A stretch of DNA of 64,000 bases from Ampullaceana balthica. Lineage: Eukaryota > Mollusca > Gastropoda > Lymnaeidae. The DNA is taken from assembly GCA_944989445.1 (NCBI GenBank), contig CALYLW010001385.1, positions 1 to 64,000 of the forward strand, read 5' to 3'. Shown here piece after piece: positions 45,700 to 58,081 of the stretch (the first letter of the stretch is position 1; every line of letters begins with the position of its first letter). A program made the translations under genes and the position numbers. The notes under the pieces are model-generated. The model had not been told where the DNA came from. It did no database searches and worked only from the letters and a program-made list of their open reading frames with translations.

Positions 45700-48030
45700 C
45701 CTCGAAAAAAGAACATTCGATGAAGCCGAAATTGCCGATAGAAAACGTCGCAGAAACGAACATAACAGGAATCGAAGAAGAACAGAAACACACGAGGAGG
45801 CATCCCGGCGACGAGTAACGCGAAACCAACGCGAAAGCCTTTTTGGGTTCCACATGCACAAGCAGTCTCATGCAATTATCAGACTCCAAGTTCATCTCCT
45901 TGGCGAGCAATCAGTAGTTTTTATTACTGATAACGTTGAGGCTGCAGCACAGAACGCAGCTTCGAGAGACACTACTTTAACGGCATGGTTCAAACTAAAT
46001 CAACAATACCAGATGGCTACAGGTATACTATACTATACACACTGACATACCTGAACATTATGTTTTTCACGAGAGGACAAGAACATGGCAGAGAAGGCAA
46101 AGGGATGCTGACAGAATAATTGGTCGTATGTACTCTGTCAGTTTAGTGTCAGACATTCAGCGCTTCTGCTTGCGCTTACTTCTCCTTCATGTGCCAGGTG
46201 CAACTTCCTTTGAGGACCTTCGGACCGTCCATGGTATTACATATCCAACATTCAAGGAAGCTACACAACACCGAGGCCTCTTCAATGACAAGCAGGTCTG
46301 GGATGTGACGTTACATGATGCAGTTGCCGAAAAGAGACCCGCTCTCCTACGGGAATTATTTGCACATATGTGCCTGCTCGCATCTCCTTCAAATATTCCA
46401 CAATTGTTCCAGAAATATAAAGAATACTTTTATGAAGATTTTACGTTGCAGTTTCATCACGAAGTGAATTGCAAACACTGCCTCAATTTGGCCCTTACTG
46501 ATATTCAATTGATCTTTATTGCTAATAGGAAAACCTGCGAGAATTTAGGTTTACCAGTTCCACCAAGTCACGTGGAAGACATACATGACAGCGTTTTTGA
46601 TCCGGTCCAACAGCTCAGCAAAGCAACAGACATGGTACGGAGTCTCAAGGAACAGCAGAGACACGCATTTGATGAAATTATCACAGCCGCAGCCAATGAT
46701 CATCTTCCTCATAGGTGTTACTTTCTTGACGGACCTGGTGGCAGTGGTAAAACATATTTGTACACAACCTTGCTTGCATCCTTTAGAGTGGAACAGAAGA
46801 TTGCTTTAGCTACTGCATCAACTGGAATCGCGGCCAATTTACTGTAAAGTGGTCGAACGTATCATTCCCAATTTCAACTTCCCGTCCCAATTATCGACAC
46901 CTCAACCTCCAGAATGAGAATGACCTCCTCCGATGCTGACATTCTCCGAAGAGCCACAATAATCATTTGGGATGAATCCACGATGGCCTCTAAGGATGCA
47001 TTGAAATGCGTGAATAAACTCTTACAAGATATCATGCAAAATGACAAACCTTTCGGAGGAAAAACCATTCTCTTGGGTGGGGACTTCAGACAAACCTTGC
47101 CCGTTGTTGCTCATGGAACCAGGTCCGCCATTGTCGAAGCGAGTATTAAGTTTAGCGATCTTTGGTCTAAATTTACAATTCTCACATTGACAAGTAATGT
47201 GCGATCTATTGATCCAGAATTTACGTCTTGGTTAATTGAGCTAGGCAATGGAACATTAACCAATGAACATGGATTGAACGAGAATATGTTTGAAGTTCCA
47301 GCCCATATGGTCTGCACAGGATCTATTGTTTCTCAAATATTCGGTGAACGAATTCTAGCCAGAGATGCGGAAGAATTTGCAAATAATGCTATTCTCTGCC
47401 CTACAAATGCCGATGTGGACCTTATCAATAGTCAGGTTCTGCATTTACTTGAAGGAGAACCCAGGACATACTTAAGTTCCGACTCCATCGACGACTGCAC
47501 GCCAGATGATGAAAACAATTATCCCGTGGAATTTCTACATCAATTGGCACCTTCGGTAATGCCGCTTCATCAATTAACAATAAAAGTTGGAGCAATTATA
47601 ATTCTTCTTCGCAATTTGAACACTACACGAGGTCTATGCAACGGCACCAGATTGGTGTTTAGGGACCTCAAACCCAACCTCATCATAGCTGAACTTCTGT
47701 CCGGAAGTGACAAAAGTCACACTCTATTCATTCCACGCGTGGACATTGCCCCGACAACCACATACTTGCCTTTCATTCTACGGAGAAGGCAATTCCCTGT
47801 GAAGTTAGCTTTTGCAATGACCATAAACAAATCGCAGAGCCAGACACTGGATAAGGTCGGTATCTACCTACCACAACCTGTGTTTAGCCATAGACAATTA
47901 TACGTTGCTTTCTCCCATGTACGCAGATCAGCAGATGTCAAGGTCCATGTGGCAGATGGTCCTAAACAAGGGAAACTGCCCACGACAGCTCTACCTGCTA
48001 CACTAAAAATGTGGTGTACAAGAAGATATT
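45700..48030 (+). pseudogene. Helitron RepHel remnant, Pif1-like helicase
   Basis: Helitron proteins fuse a rolling-circle Rep nuclease to a Pif1-family 5'-3' helicase. Here the N-terminal basic stretch (EIADRKRRRNEHNRNRRR, about 45720-45780) runs almost directly into the region before the helicase (IIRLQVHLLGEQS, DTTLTAWFKLN); the HUH nuclease part is absent. After a frameshift near 46030 the frame 46128-46847 includes TSFEDLRTVHG and the Walker A motif GPGGSGKT (46731-46754). An in-frame TAA at 46845 interrupts it; the same frame continues (46914-48278) with WDESTM, GGDFRQTLPV, AFAMTINKSQSQTL and QLYVAFSHVRR. A further shift separates an MPRKK start from the basic stretch. Not functional as it stands. 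Confidence 0.95.
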
Positions 48031-48312
48031 TCATATTTAGCTGTTCATATCGTATTGTGTTCATGGCAATAAAAGATACAAGTTCTTTTCTATTTGAGTA
48101 TTTCGTACATCTCTTTGTTATTTATTTTCATATCGTATTGTGTTCATGGCAATATAGGCCAAATGTTATTTTCTATTACAGTAATTCATACATTTCTTTG
48201 TTATTTCTGTTCATATATCGTATTCTGTTCATGGCGATAAAGGCCACGTGGTTTTTTCTATTGCAGTATTTGGTATAGTTCTTTGTTTATCCCTTCTGTG
48301 GGATTTCGTTCT

Positions 48313-48339
48313 GCCAGCTTCAGCAGGCTTTTGAACTAG
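48313..48339 (+). other. Helitron 1 3' terminal hairpin and CTAG
   Basis: GCC-A-GC-TTCA-GC-A-GGC forms a short stem-loop, then TTTTGAA and CTAG. In Helitrons this hairpin marks the end of rolling-circle transfer. The same hairpin stands in Helitron 2 at 48850-48865. Confidence 0.9.
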
Positions 48340-48876
48340 TCTAATACATAATCGTCATACGTATGCTATGTCTCCCCAAAGGGACATCACTCTGCTTTTT
48401 TTTAAAATTGAAAATATAGACTTAAAAATTTATTTTGGTTTCCAGATTAACATTAACAATGACGTCATTGTTTTATGAGGAACATTAACAATGACATCAT
48501 TGTTTTATGAGGATTTTTAATTATAAAATACTTTGTGCGCATTTCAGGAATATTTCGCAGGCGCCCTACAACCCATATCCTAAAATACTTTGTGTACATT
48601 TCAGGAAGTTTAATATTTCGTCCGCCTGCTACACTAAAAAATGTGGTGTACAAGGAAATCTATGATATTTAGCTGTTCATATCGTATTGTGCTCATTTAT
48701 TGCCATTCTTTTCTATTGCAGTATTTCATACATGTCTTTGTTATTTCTTTTCATATCGTATTCTGTTCATGACAATAAAGGCCACATGTTCTTTTCTATT
48801 GCAGTATTTCGCATATTTCTTTGTCACCCCTTCTGTCGGATTTCGTTCAGCCAGCTTCAGCAGGCTTATAGTCTAG
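48340..48876 (+). mobile_element. Helitron 2 (537 bp, non-autonomous), abutting Helitron 1
   Basis: Starts TCTAATACATAATCGTCATA, clearly related to the start of Helitron 1 (TCTAATATATAATCGCCC), and both continue to GTCTCCCC. Ends with hairpin GCCAGCTTCAGCAGGC (48850-48865), TTATAGT and CTAG, followed by T. It has no coding sequence. Its 3' half shares the 88-bp repeats and the element end with Helitron 1. No base separates the two elements. Confidence 0.93.
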
Positions 48877-48974
48877 TCTCTAATAAATTTGCAGAGCGAA
48901 GAAACGACACACGCACCGTAAAATGTGTAAGTGCATGCACCTTTGTGAAGTAGATTCGTCGATGACAGTGTGTC

Positions 48975-49340
48975 ATTTGGAGCATGACATTGAGCGCTGG
49001 CATTGACATTCGGAAATAGTGCTGACATTCAACACTGACATTGACAACCAGCACTGGCATTTATATCATTTGCCGGCATTGACTTGCAGCACTCAGACTG
49101 ACATTCAGCACTTAGATTGACATTGAGCACTCAGACGGAAATTAAAAACTCAGACCGACATTCAGCTTTGAGACTGACCTTCCAAACTCAGACTTATATT
49201 CAAAACTCAGACTGACATTCAGCATTCAGACTAACATTCAGCACTCTGACTGACATTCAGCACTCAGAGTGACATTCAGCACTCAAAGTGACATTCAGCA
49301 CTCAGAGTGACATTCAGCACTCAGAGTGACATTCAGCTCT
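48975..49340. repeat. degenerate 19-bp tandem repeat
   Basis: Words CACTCAGAGTGACATTCAG recur, degenerate on the left (CATTGAGCGCTGG, GACATTGACAACCAG) and uniform at 49250-49335. Confidence 0.9.
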
Positions 49341-49390
49341 CTTGACATCTGGCCAGTGGAGCTTCTGGGCAATTCCTGCAATAAAATCCC

Positions 49391-49600
49391 TAAAATACAA
49401 AATACACAAACAAATTGTGCAATGAAAACAATAAATTTGAGCTTTATTTTTAGACTGATACGACAGTAAACGTTTCGGCTAATGCCTTCATCAGTACAAC
49501 ATAAAATACATTCTTACAATACTTACATAACTAATAATAATATTCTTAAAACATATTGTATTTTGAAATATTTATGTTAAATAAAAAGAAAGGAAAAACA
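49391..49600 (-). mobile_element. Penelope-like retroelement terminal fragment
   Basis: Contains TTTCGGCTAATGCCTTCATC, a sequence type I associate with the ends of Penelope-like elements, many of which carry hammerhead motifs. The left part is shared with the short copy at 28648. No reverse transcriptase sequence is present. Right boundary uncertain. Confidence 0.6.
49472..49494 (-). ncRNA. hammerhead-ribozyme-like core
   Basis: On the minus strand: CTGATGA, then AGGCATTAGCC (GGC/GCC stem with ATTA loop), then GAAAC, followed by GTTTACTGTC. This has the order of conserved hammerhead blocks: CUGAUGA, stem II, GAAA, short stem III. Stem I pairing around the likely cleavage site is poor by eye, so activity is doubtful; the motif may be a degenerate relic. 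Confidence 0.55.
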
Positions 49601-49644
49601 AAAACAAACATGGACACTGGATATAGGAAAAAGTTTTTCCTCTC

Positions 49645-49812
49645 CTCCTCCTCTTGCCACTAAGACACATTCGTCACTCAATCTGAGACCCCTCAACACT
49701 ACATCATCACACATGGGCGGCCCTACTCCCCCTCCTCTTGCCACCAAGACACATTCGTCACTCAATCTGAGACCCCTCAACAATACATCTTCACACATGC
49801 GCGGCCCTCCCC
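49645..49812. repeat. 84-bp tandem duplication
   Basis: Two copies of a unit with CTCTTGCCAC, AAGACACATTCGTCACTC and AATCTGAGACCCCTCAAC, differing at a few bases. Confidence 0.92.
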
Positions 49813-51610
49813 CCCCCTTTCCTGCTAACTAAATCCGTGACGTCATTCTTTCCTGTCAACATTTTCCCCAGCTGAACAATTCACTCGACTGTGACGTAAA
49901 GTTTACATATTCCCCTCCAAACACATAGTTGAGTCAGTAATTATTTCCTTCATATTTTTATTGTTGTTATTTTTGATGTCGTGTGTAATGTTTGATCTCG
50001 TAACACTTCGCCGTAACTGGAAAAACTCCTGCATGATTCCACCAGTTAAGCCAACACACACCGCTGATGCCCGTATACACGGTGCCGGTCCCGCGGGTGG
50101 TGCGGCCAACCTGTTGGCACAAGGAAGCTCTGCCCCCAAAACGCCGCTCGTCCATGTGTAACCAAGTGTTGCGCGGGGCCGTGAGGTTCGCACGACCTCG
50201 CACTCGAGGTATCCGCGCCTGATTCCGAGATACGGAGAGCGTCTTTAAAGGGACCGGCTGCAGATTGAGGATGTGATTGTTGCGTCTTCTCCCCTGTGCA
50301 GAGGCACCCAACCGAGAACTTATTATTTTTATCAGGACTTGAAATGCGGGCAATATAGGATACAAGAAAAAAAAGAAACTGCATTGTGTGACAAGGTTTG
50401 GCGTAGTTTCTCATTGGTGAGGATTCCGAAGGATGCGGGTATTTTTGTTCGGGTCGCTACGAACCAGGCGTGTCGCTGGTCTCCGCGCGATTGAGTTTCA
50501 GACGTTTGTATTTTTAGCCGAGTATATAAGGAAACTACGAGAAGACAGTGTCAACCCTATTGAGATTTTGGCGTTCAGCGTTATCTTGGTTTCTGTAGCT
50601 GTTGAAATTGTTTCCACGTTTACTTATTGTGGTGTTAATGTCAGCGGAGGAAATGCAACAAAACTAATGAGAAATTCAACATTTGAAATCGCGCAATTTT
50701 ATACATTTGTTAAAATTTAGAGTTTTAAAAATTGATATTAAAAAAAAATCCTATTCAATTATAATTTTACAGTATTTAATTTGCTTCAATGTTAGAGGTG
50801 GGAAATTGATGGGTGAAGGCATTAAAATTTACTCATGCCTGCAGAACTAAAAGGCACATACATATCGGGCCGTCCACTACTTGAGTCACGGTCTAACACA
50901 ATTTAAATTGTATTTTAAAGTCATTTTTTCAGTTTATATTTCTTCTTCTATGCCAGATTTCATGCCAAGATAGCGAACATTTAAATCAATTTTTAAAATT
51001 ATTTTTTCATTGTAAAATTTATTCCTTCTTATAATTCTACCGATTCTTTATTCGTTTCATCAAATTCCCAATTTTTTTTTCCTGTCGGAACTGAGCACGT
51101 TACACTACACTAAGTGTATCTTCTCAATTTGCTTCTTTTTTTTTAAATCTAATTTTATTTAGGAAACGACATTTTTATGTGTTTCACAAATTTTGTCAGC
51201 GGCCTCACGATGACCAGAGCTAAAACACAACTCACCACTGTCGGCTCTTGTTTGGCCATCTTGTATCCATTTCAAATTACAATGACTTTTCAACAACAAC
51301 AAAAAAATATTCCAAAAAACAAAAAACAACTGAAATTAAATTAATTTTTTTTTGTTCATCAATACCTCTTTATATTTAACAGTTTATTTTAAATAAAATT
51401 CAAATTAAGAATCGCACGTGGATTAGTTACTTATCTTTTAAAAGGAAACATAATAGACCTTCAATACATTTTACACACAACCTGCAACCAAGCATTTCCT
51501 CAGCACTAAAACTTGTATTTCAGATGTTGTTTTCCAATCGGTTGAAAGATGACCTTGTTCGCAATTGTCAACATAATATGAGTAAATGTAATTTGAGTTT
51601 GAAGCTGTTA
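49813..51610. other. non-coding, with a GC-richer patch
   Basis: 50080-50290 is GC-rich with several CpG, unlike its AT-rich surroundings. Several overlapping frames exist but none has a recognisable domain or splice logic. It could be a CpG-rich promoter or an old repeat; undecided. Confidence 0.4.
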
Positions 51611-51612
51611 TA

Positions 51613-51864
51613 CAGGGTGCCCACAAAGTCTGGGTACATACGAATTTTATTTTTCATAGAACAAAACAATTTTATCTAATTATAATGTTTAGGGAATTAT
51701 ATTTTCGATACGATTTCCATTATTCACAATGCATAATCTGATGCGCCTTGCTAAATTCATCTATCGGGGTCGTCTTCATTTAAGTGATGCAATATATGTA
51801 ATTAATATATAATAATAAATAAAATACAATAATTCTTATGTATCCAGACTTTGTGGACACCCTG
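51613..51864 (-). mobile_element. mariner-like MITE with transposase C-terminal relic
   Basis: Inverted ends CAGGGTGCCCACAAAGTCTG and, reversed, CAGGGTGTCCACAAAGTCTG, a typical Tc1/mariner terminus. TA precedes it (51611-51612); the right TA is lost. On the minus strand RRIRLCIVNNGNRIENI recalls the C-terminus of mariner transposases, so this is an internally deleted copy of a coding element. Confidence 0.87.
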
Positions 51865-52393
51865 AAAAACCTCTCGGCCACCATCAGCACCACCACCACC
51901 CTTCCCTGCTCACACAATGTTCTATAATTATCTCTCTTGTATGACGTCATATTTCGTGTCCTCATTATAAAAGTTTTAAGTATGAAATTAAAATAAATGC
52001 AAATAATTTACGAGAGTGACCCATTTTTTTAAACGCCGCTAAAAAGAGAAATGCCCTAACAATGGATGATGATGGATTGTTGTATATACCGTGCCAGGTA
52101 GATCTGCTTCTCTTTCTTTTCTGTTATGCTCACCTGTGAGTGAGACAATCTAACGCATAATGACTCGTCAAGAATTGTGTAGACTTTTTTTTCCATGCAT
52201 GTAAATAGATAAATAAATTGACTTTCATTACATTAAAAAATGATATACTGAAAACTAATTTAAATATTTTTTTAAAAATGTGTATTTATTTATTTATTTT
52301 TAATGTATATAACATGTGTGGAGTGTTGTGATATTTGTGCATGTTGATTGAAATGGGCGTATGTGGATGGGTGCGTTGGTGTTGTCCTATTCC
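51865..52393. other. non-coding, nothing recognised
   Basis: AT-rich, no gene-like frame. Confidence 0.5.
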
Positions 52394-52438
52394 CAGTGCT
52401 GGATTTACCTATAAGCTAAACAAGTTATAGCTAATGGA

Positions 52439-52624
52439 CAATGTTCCCTTTAGCTGCGAGGCTGCGCGGCCGCGCAGATATCTGACCGACGCCGCGCAGC
52501 AGTTTTTTATTACCGCGCAGCAAATTTTGTAAAATATTGCACAGAAAATGGATGCTCAGCCTCTTTGCACACGAGTTTTTTTTATAATTTGCACACGGAC
52601 CAAAGAATTTTAGAGGGAAAATTG
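52439..52624. mobile_element. MITE of the AATGTTCCCT family, copy d
   Basis: The best-preserved copy: left CAATGTTCCCTTTAGCTGCG, right TTTTAGAGGGAAAATTG. Interior CTGCGCGGCCGCGCAG is a perfect 16-bp palindrome. Nested in the hAT terminus: removing it rejoins AAGTTATAGC with TTAGGGCCC, the sequence order seen at 37730 (reversed). Confidence 0.85.
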
Positions 52625-52819
52625 CTTAGGGCCCTTACTTTCTTGCCCCCTCCCCGCCAATTTTTCTTTTTGAGTGAGCAATCGTCATATACATTTAAAA
52701 AATATGTAATTTACTGCAACACGTATTTATTTCAAATTCATGAGAACTCTGTAGATCATACAAAAGCTTCGTTAACATATCATAAAAGCAAACGTGGCTC
52801 AACAAAAAAAAACTGCTAA

Positions 52820-52910
52820 CGACGCCGCGCAGCAGATTGGAATAATCGCGCAGCAATTTTAGTAAAATATAGCAGAAACACCGATGCTATGCACACCTTA
52901 GAGGGAAACA
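52820..52910. mobile_element. MITE of the AATGTTCCCT family, partial copy e
   Basis: Right half only: GACGCCGCGCAGCAG, CGCGCAGCAATTTTAG and CACACCTTAGAGGGAA. It interrupts the start of the hAT transposase remnant. Confidence 0.7.
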
Positions 52911-52911
52911 A

Positions 52912-54290
52912 ATGATTGTGGGGTATGTTTTACCAGATGATGGGCTTACTGTTACACGTTTTCTAACTTTCCTAGAGATGGGTAGCCACACAGGGGAAAG
53001 TATGGCTAAGAGGCTGCACAACTACCCTTATTCCAATGAGTGAAAAATAGATTTTTATTAATTGTCGTGGCAAGTCACATGAAAATGCTGCCAATATGTC
53101 TAGCAGATACAAAGGTATGCAAGAAATAATATTGAAATTTAACACGCACGCTATGTATATCGATGCGCTGGCCATTACTTGAATCGTGTCGTTAGAGCAG
53201 TAATTGACTGTTGTTTAAATGCAGTATAAAAATAAAATTTGAATTGTTCAAGACATTTAACACTTGTTTTCATCATCTACACATAGATGGGAAGCACTGT
53301 TGTCATTCTTCAAGGCTAAGGCAGATGCTCCAAATTCTATGTCAGAGATTAGATGTAGGAAGCCCATTCAATGGCCATGTGTGCAATACTTGATGGTTAT
53401 GATGGAATAATTTTTGCATTGCACCAGCTGCATATTGATACTACAGATACTACAGATAAAGGTGAAACAATGAATCAAGGCATAAAAATTGTGAATAAAA
53501 ATGGATGAGTTTGATTTTATGGTAATGTCATATTTGTAGAGTTACTTGCTGGATGAATTTAACAAGTCTAAACACTGTAAGACCTCCAAATAAGTCTCGA
53601 GGTATGTCTAGGAAGTTGTATGCTTCACCTTCAGATTTTGTTCAATGTTCCATGGGATATGTACGATCATTTCGAAGAAAAAGCAAAGGAAAAATTACCT
53701 GATGTTGATTACAGGAAAAGCAGATATAGACGAATGCATAGCAAAAATGATGAAGATATGCTTTAGAGAACATTGAGCCAAGAGACAATTTCAGAACCAA
53801 AAAATGTATACCTGTGATTCATACCATAAGAGTCAAATCTGGCACAGAGGGCCTCCGTATACAGCGATGTTCCAAACATCTTTTTCATTCTTAACAAAAA
53901 TTAGAAGCTACAGAAGAAGAGATTTGTTAATTAGTTAGTGATTTATGAAAAAACATATCCTGAAGATGTGGACATGAATCTTGTAGGAAAAGTCAAGCAT
54001 TTTCATCAATATGATAGACATAGTCAAGCCCATGGTTCAGCGGAAAATGCTATTTTGACACATCATAATCTGTGTAGGTTAGTATTTAACGATCGTGTCC
54101 AATCAGCATTCCCTGATGTAGAAGCAGTTTTGTGATTGTTTCTTAGTACGATGTTTTCAAATTGCTCTGTAGAAAGATATTTTTTTCTCAGCCAAAGAGG
54201 ATAAAAATGAATTTAGAACAACAATGCCTCAAGATAAATTGTGTTTATTGTGCATTGAAAGTGAAAAAAACAACAAAAACTACTCAGTTT
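52912..54290 (+). pseudogene. ZMYM1-like/DUF4371 hAT transposase remnant
   Basis: Ordered pieces in changing frames: VGYVLPDDGLTVTRFLTF and MGSHTGESMA (about 52918-53020), then CRGKSHENAANMSSRYKGMQ (53063-53125), then WEALLSFF (53290), then a 65-residue open piece at 53938 with YPEDVDMNLVGKVKHF, and finally CSVERYFFLSQ followed by MPQDKLCLLCIESE (54155-54275). The order GESLAD-like, CRGQSYDNA-like and C-terminal ERSFSQLK-like blocks is that of DUF4371 hAT transposases. Many stops and shifts: dead. Confidence 0.88.
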
Positions 54291-54677
54291 ATCATTTGAT
54301 GATGTCATCGGGGACTTCGCTCTGTCAAAGGCAAAAAAAAGAAAATATTTTATTTTAATATAAATCCTAAATCCGTATAACATTTTTTTTTCAAGAGATT
54401 AGATAATGTGCCTTCGTAAATTGTGCCTTTAAAAAAAAACGTTTTCTTTAAACCAGAGTTGGCGTTTAAATTTTTTATTTTATGAATGAAAATGATTTTA
54501 AGTGAAATATTACGTCACTATCCAATATCCATATATCCACTTCTTAATCATATACTTTAGTTTAACCCTCTAGGTATCCGATAATCATAGTTGGCACTGA
54601 CATAGAATATATGCACTTATAAAGGGCCCCTATATCTTATATAGCTTAGGGACCCATCAAGTCTAAATCTGGCCCTG

Positions 54678-57071
<2,394 letters not shown>

Positions 57072-57139
57072 AGATATTGAAAGAGTTTAAAAGAAACGTA
57101 TACTTCATGCCCCAAATTCAATTGCTTGAAAGTCTATTG

Positions 57140-57632
57140 CTATACATATTCTGTATGGGACCCATCTATCAAATAAAACAGATGAATACGAATAAAAACA
57201 TTAGCTGCAAGTTTCATTGCTTTTGAATGTCCACAATTGACAAGAGTAGCACCATTAGTTAAATCACTAAACCTAAAAACGCGTCAGGGTAGCAGAACAC
57301 AAATCAAAGTAGAAATAATACATTTGGCGTTAAATTCTGACTTTAAAATACTACACAACAATCTAGGACAACCCAGATAAACATAGGGGTAAAACTCTTT
57401 TCTGGTTCCATTGGCAAAAACAAGACACACTTACAAATCTCCCTTCTTCCCGTCTGGAATTCGAGCGTGGAATATGCTTCCTGAAATAAAACAGAACAAC
57501 CATCACTCTATCAACATTCAAAACCTCCATAAAAATGCAAGAATGGACTAACCGTTGATAAGCGTATGGCGCAATAATCTTCGGTATAGAAGGAGCGTCT
57601 GTAATGTTAAAGATAAGATAGGACGGCGTAAC
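57140..57632 (+). mobile_element. 5'-truncated, decayed LINE copy
   Basis: Aligns with the C-terminal coding end and 3' UTR of the LINE at 35998: TTCTGTATGGGACCCATC, TGACAAGAGTAGCACCATTA, TTCTTCCCGTCTGGAATTCG, and the tail stem-loop GGCGC ... TATAGAA ... GCGTC with a short AGATAAGATAGG tail. Stops and shifts make it non-coding. Confidence 0.88.
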
Positions 57633-57978
57633 ATACGTCACGCCACAAAGTACCAAGTACTACATGAGTTTTAATCAACAGACACGTTGCTTATTTTTTT
57701 CTACCGCGACGGTAAAGCCATCAAGGAAAGAGGCATAACTTACAAATACCTTGACTCAACATCGAGACCGTTATATTTATTTCCCTTGTCTCTTTACACC
57801 GTCGCGCTTTTCAATTTGTGTAAGGTTAAATGCATTTCACGATCTTTAACTTGTTCTAAAGTTATTTTGTATGAGTGCTTTCATCAATCTCTTTTTTGTT
57901 CTTGTTCCCCGTATTTACAGAATCACCATTAACAACAGAAAGAAATAAACCCAAGAACACAGAAGCAGCATAACGAGA

Positions 57979-58081
57979 ATGTTCACAATAGACCACAAGA
58001 CGATGTTGAGATTTTGTTTGTTTCTCATTTTTTCCCCACTCCTAGTCAACGTCATTGCTGGCAATGACGTCATTACCTTCA
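57979..58081 (+). CDS. exon 1: signal peptide
   Basis: Encodes MFTIDHKT and then MLRFCLFLIFSPLLVNVIAG, a textbook hydrophobic signal sequence with cleavage likely after AG. The donor is A|GTAAGT, close to consensus. Exon ends in phase 1. Confidence 0.85.

Larger units (their letters stand above)
45190..48339 (+). mobile_element. Helitron 1 (3150 bp, helicase-bearing, Rep missing)
   Basis: Begins TCTAATATATAATCGCCC after an A (45189) and ends CTAG at 48336-48339. A 16-nt hairpin GCCAGCTTCAGCAGGC (48313-48328) lies 7 nt upstream of CTAG. These are the defining Helitron termini: 5' TC, 3' hairpin plus CTRR, no TIR and no target duplication. It encodes a broken Pif1-type helicase on the plus strand. 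About 88-bp repeats (CATATCGTATTGTGTTCATGG) fill the region after the gene. It is joined directly to Helitron 2. Confidence 0.95.
52394..54677 (+). mobile_element. 2.3-kb hAT element with decayed transposase
   Basis: Left end CAGTGCTGGATTTACC with CTATAAGCTAAACAAG; right end GACTTGATGGG when reversed, ending TCTGGCCCTG. Flanks CCTATTCC (52386-52393) and CTTACTCC (54678-54685) match at 6 of 8. It is interrupted by an AATGTTCCCT-family MITE and part of a second one. The copy at 35935-37763 is the same family. Confidence 0.82.

Noticed and set aside
49903..50494. Overlapping 66-132-residue frames in the GC-rich patch
   Set aside because: No homology recognised, no consistent splice sites; left as an unexplained GC-rich patch.
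57687..57932. 81-residue plus-strand frame just upstream of the host gene
   Set aside because: Not in frame with exon 1, no signal or domain; probably 5' flank.
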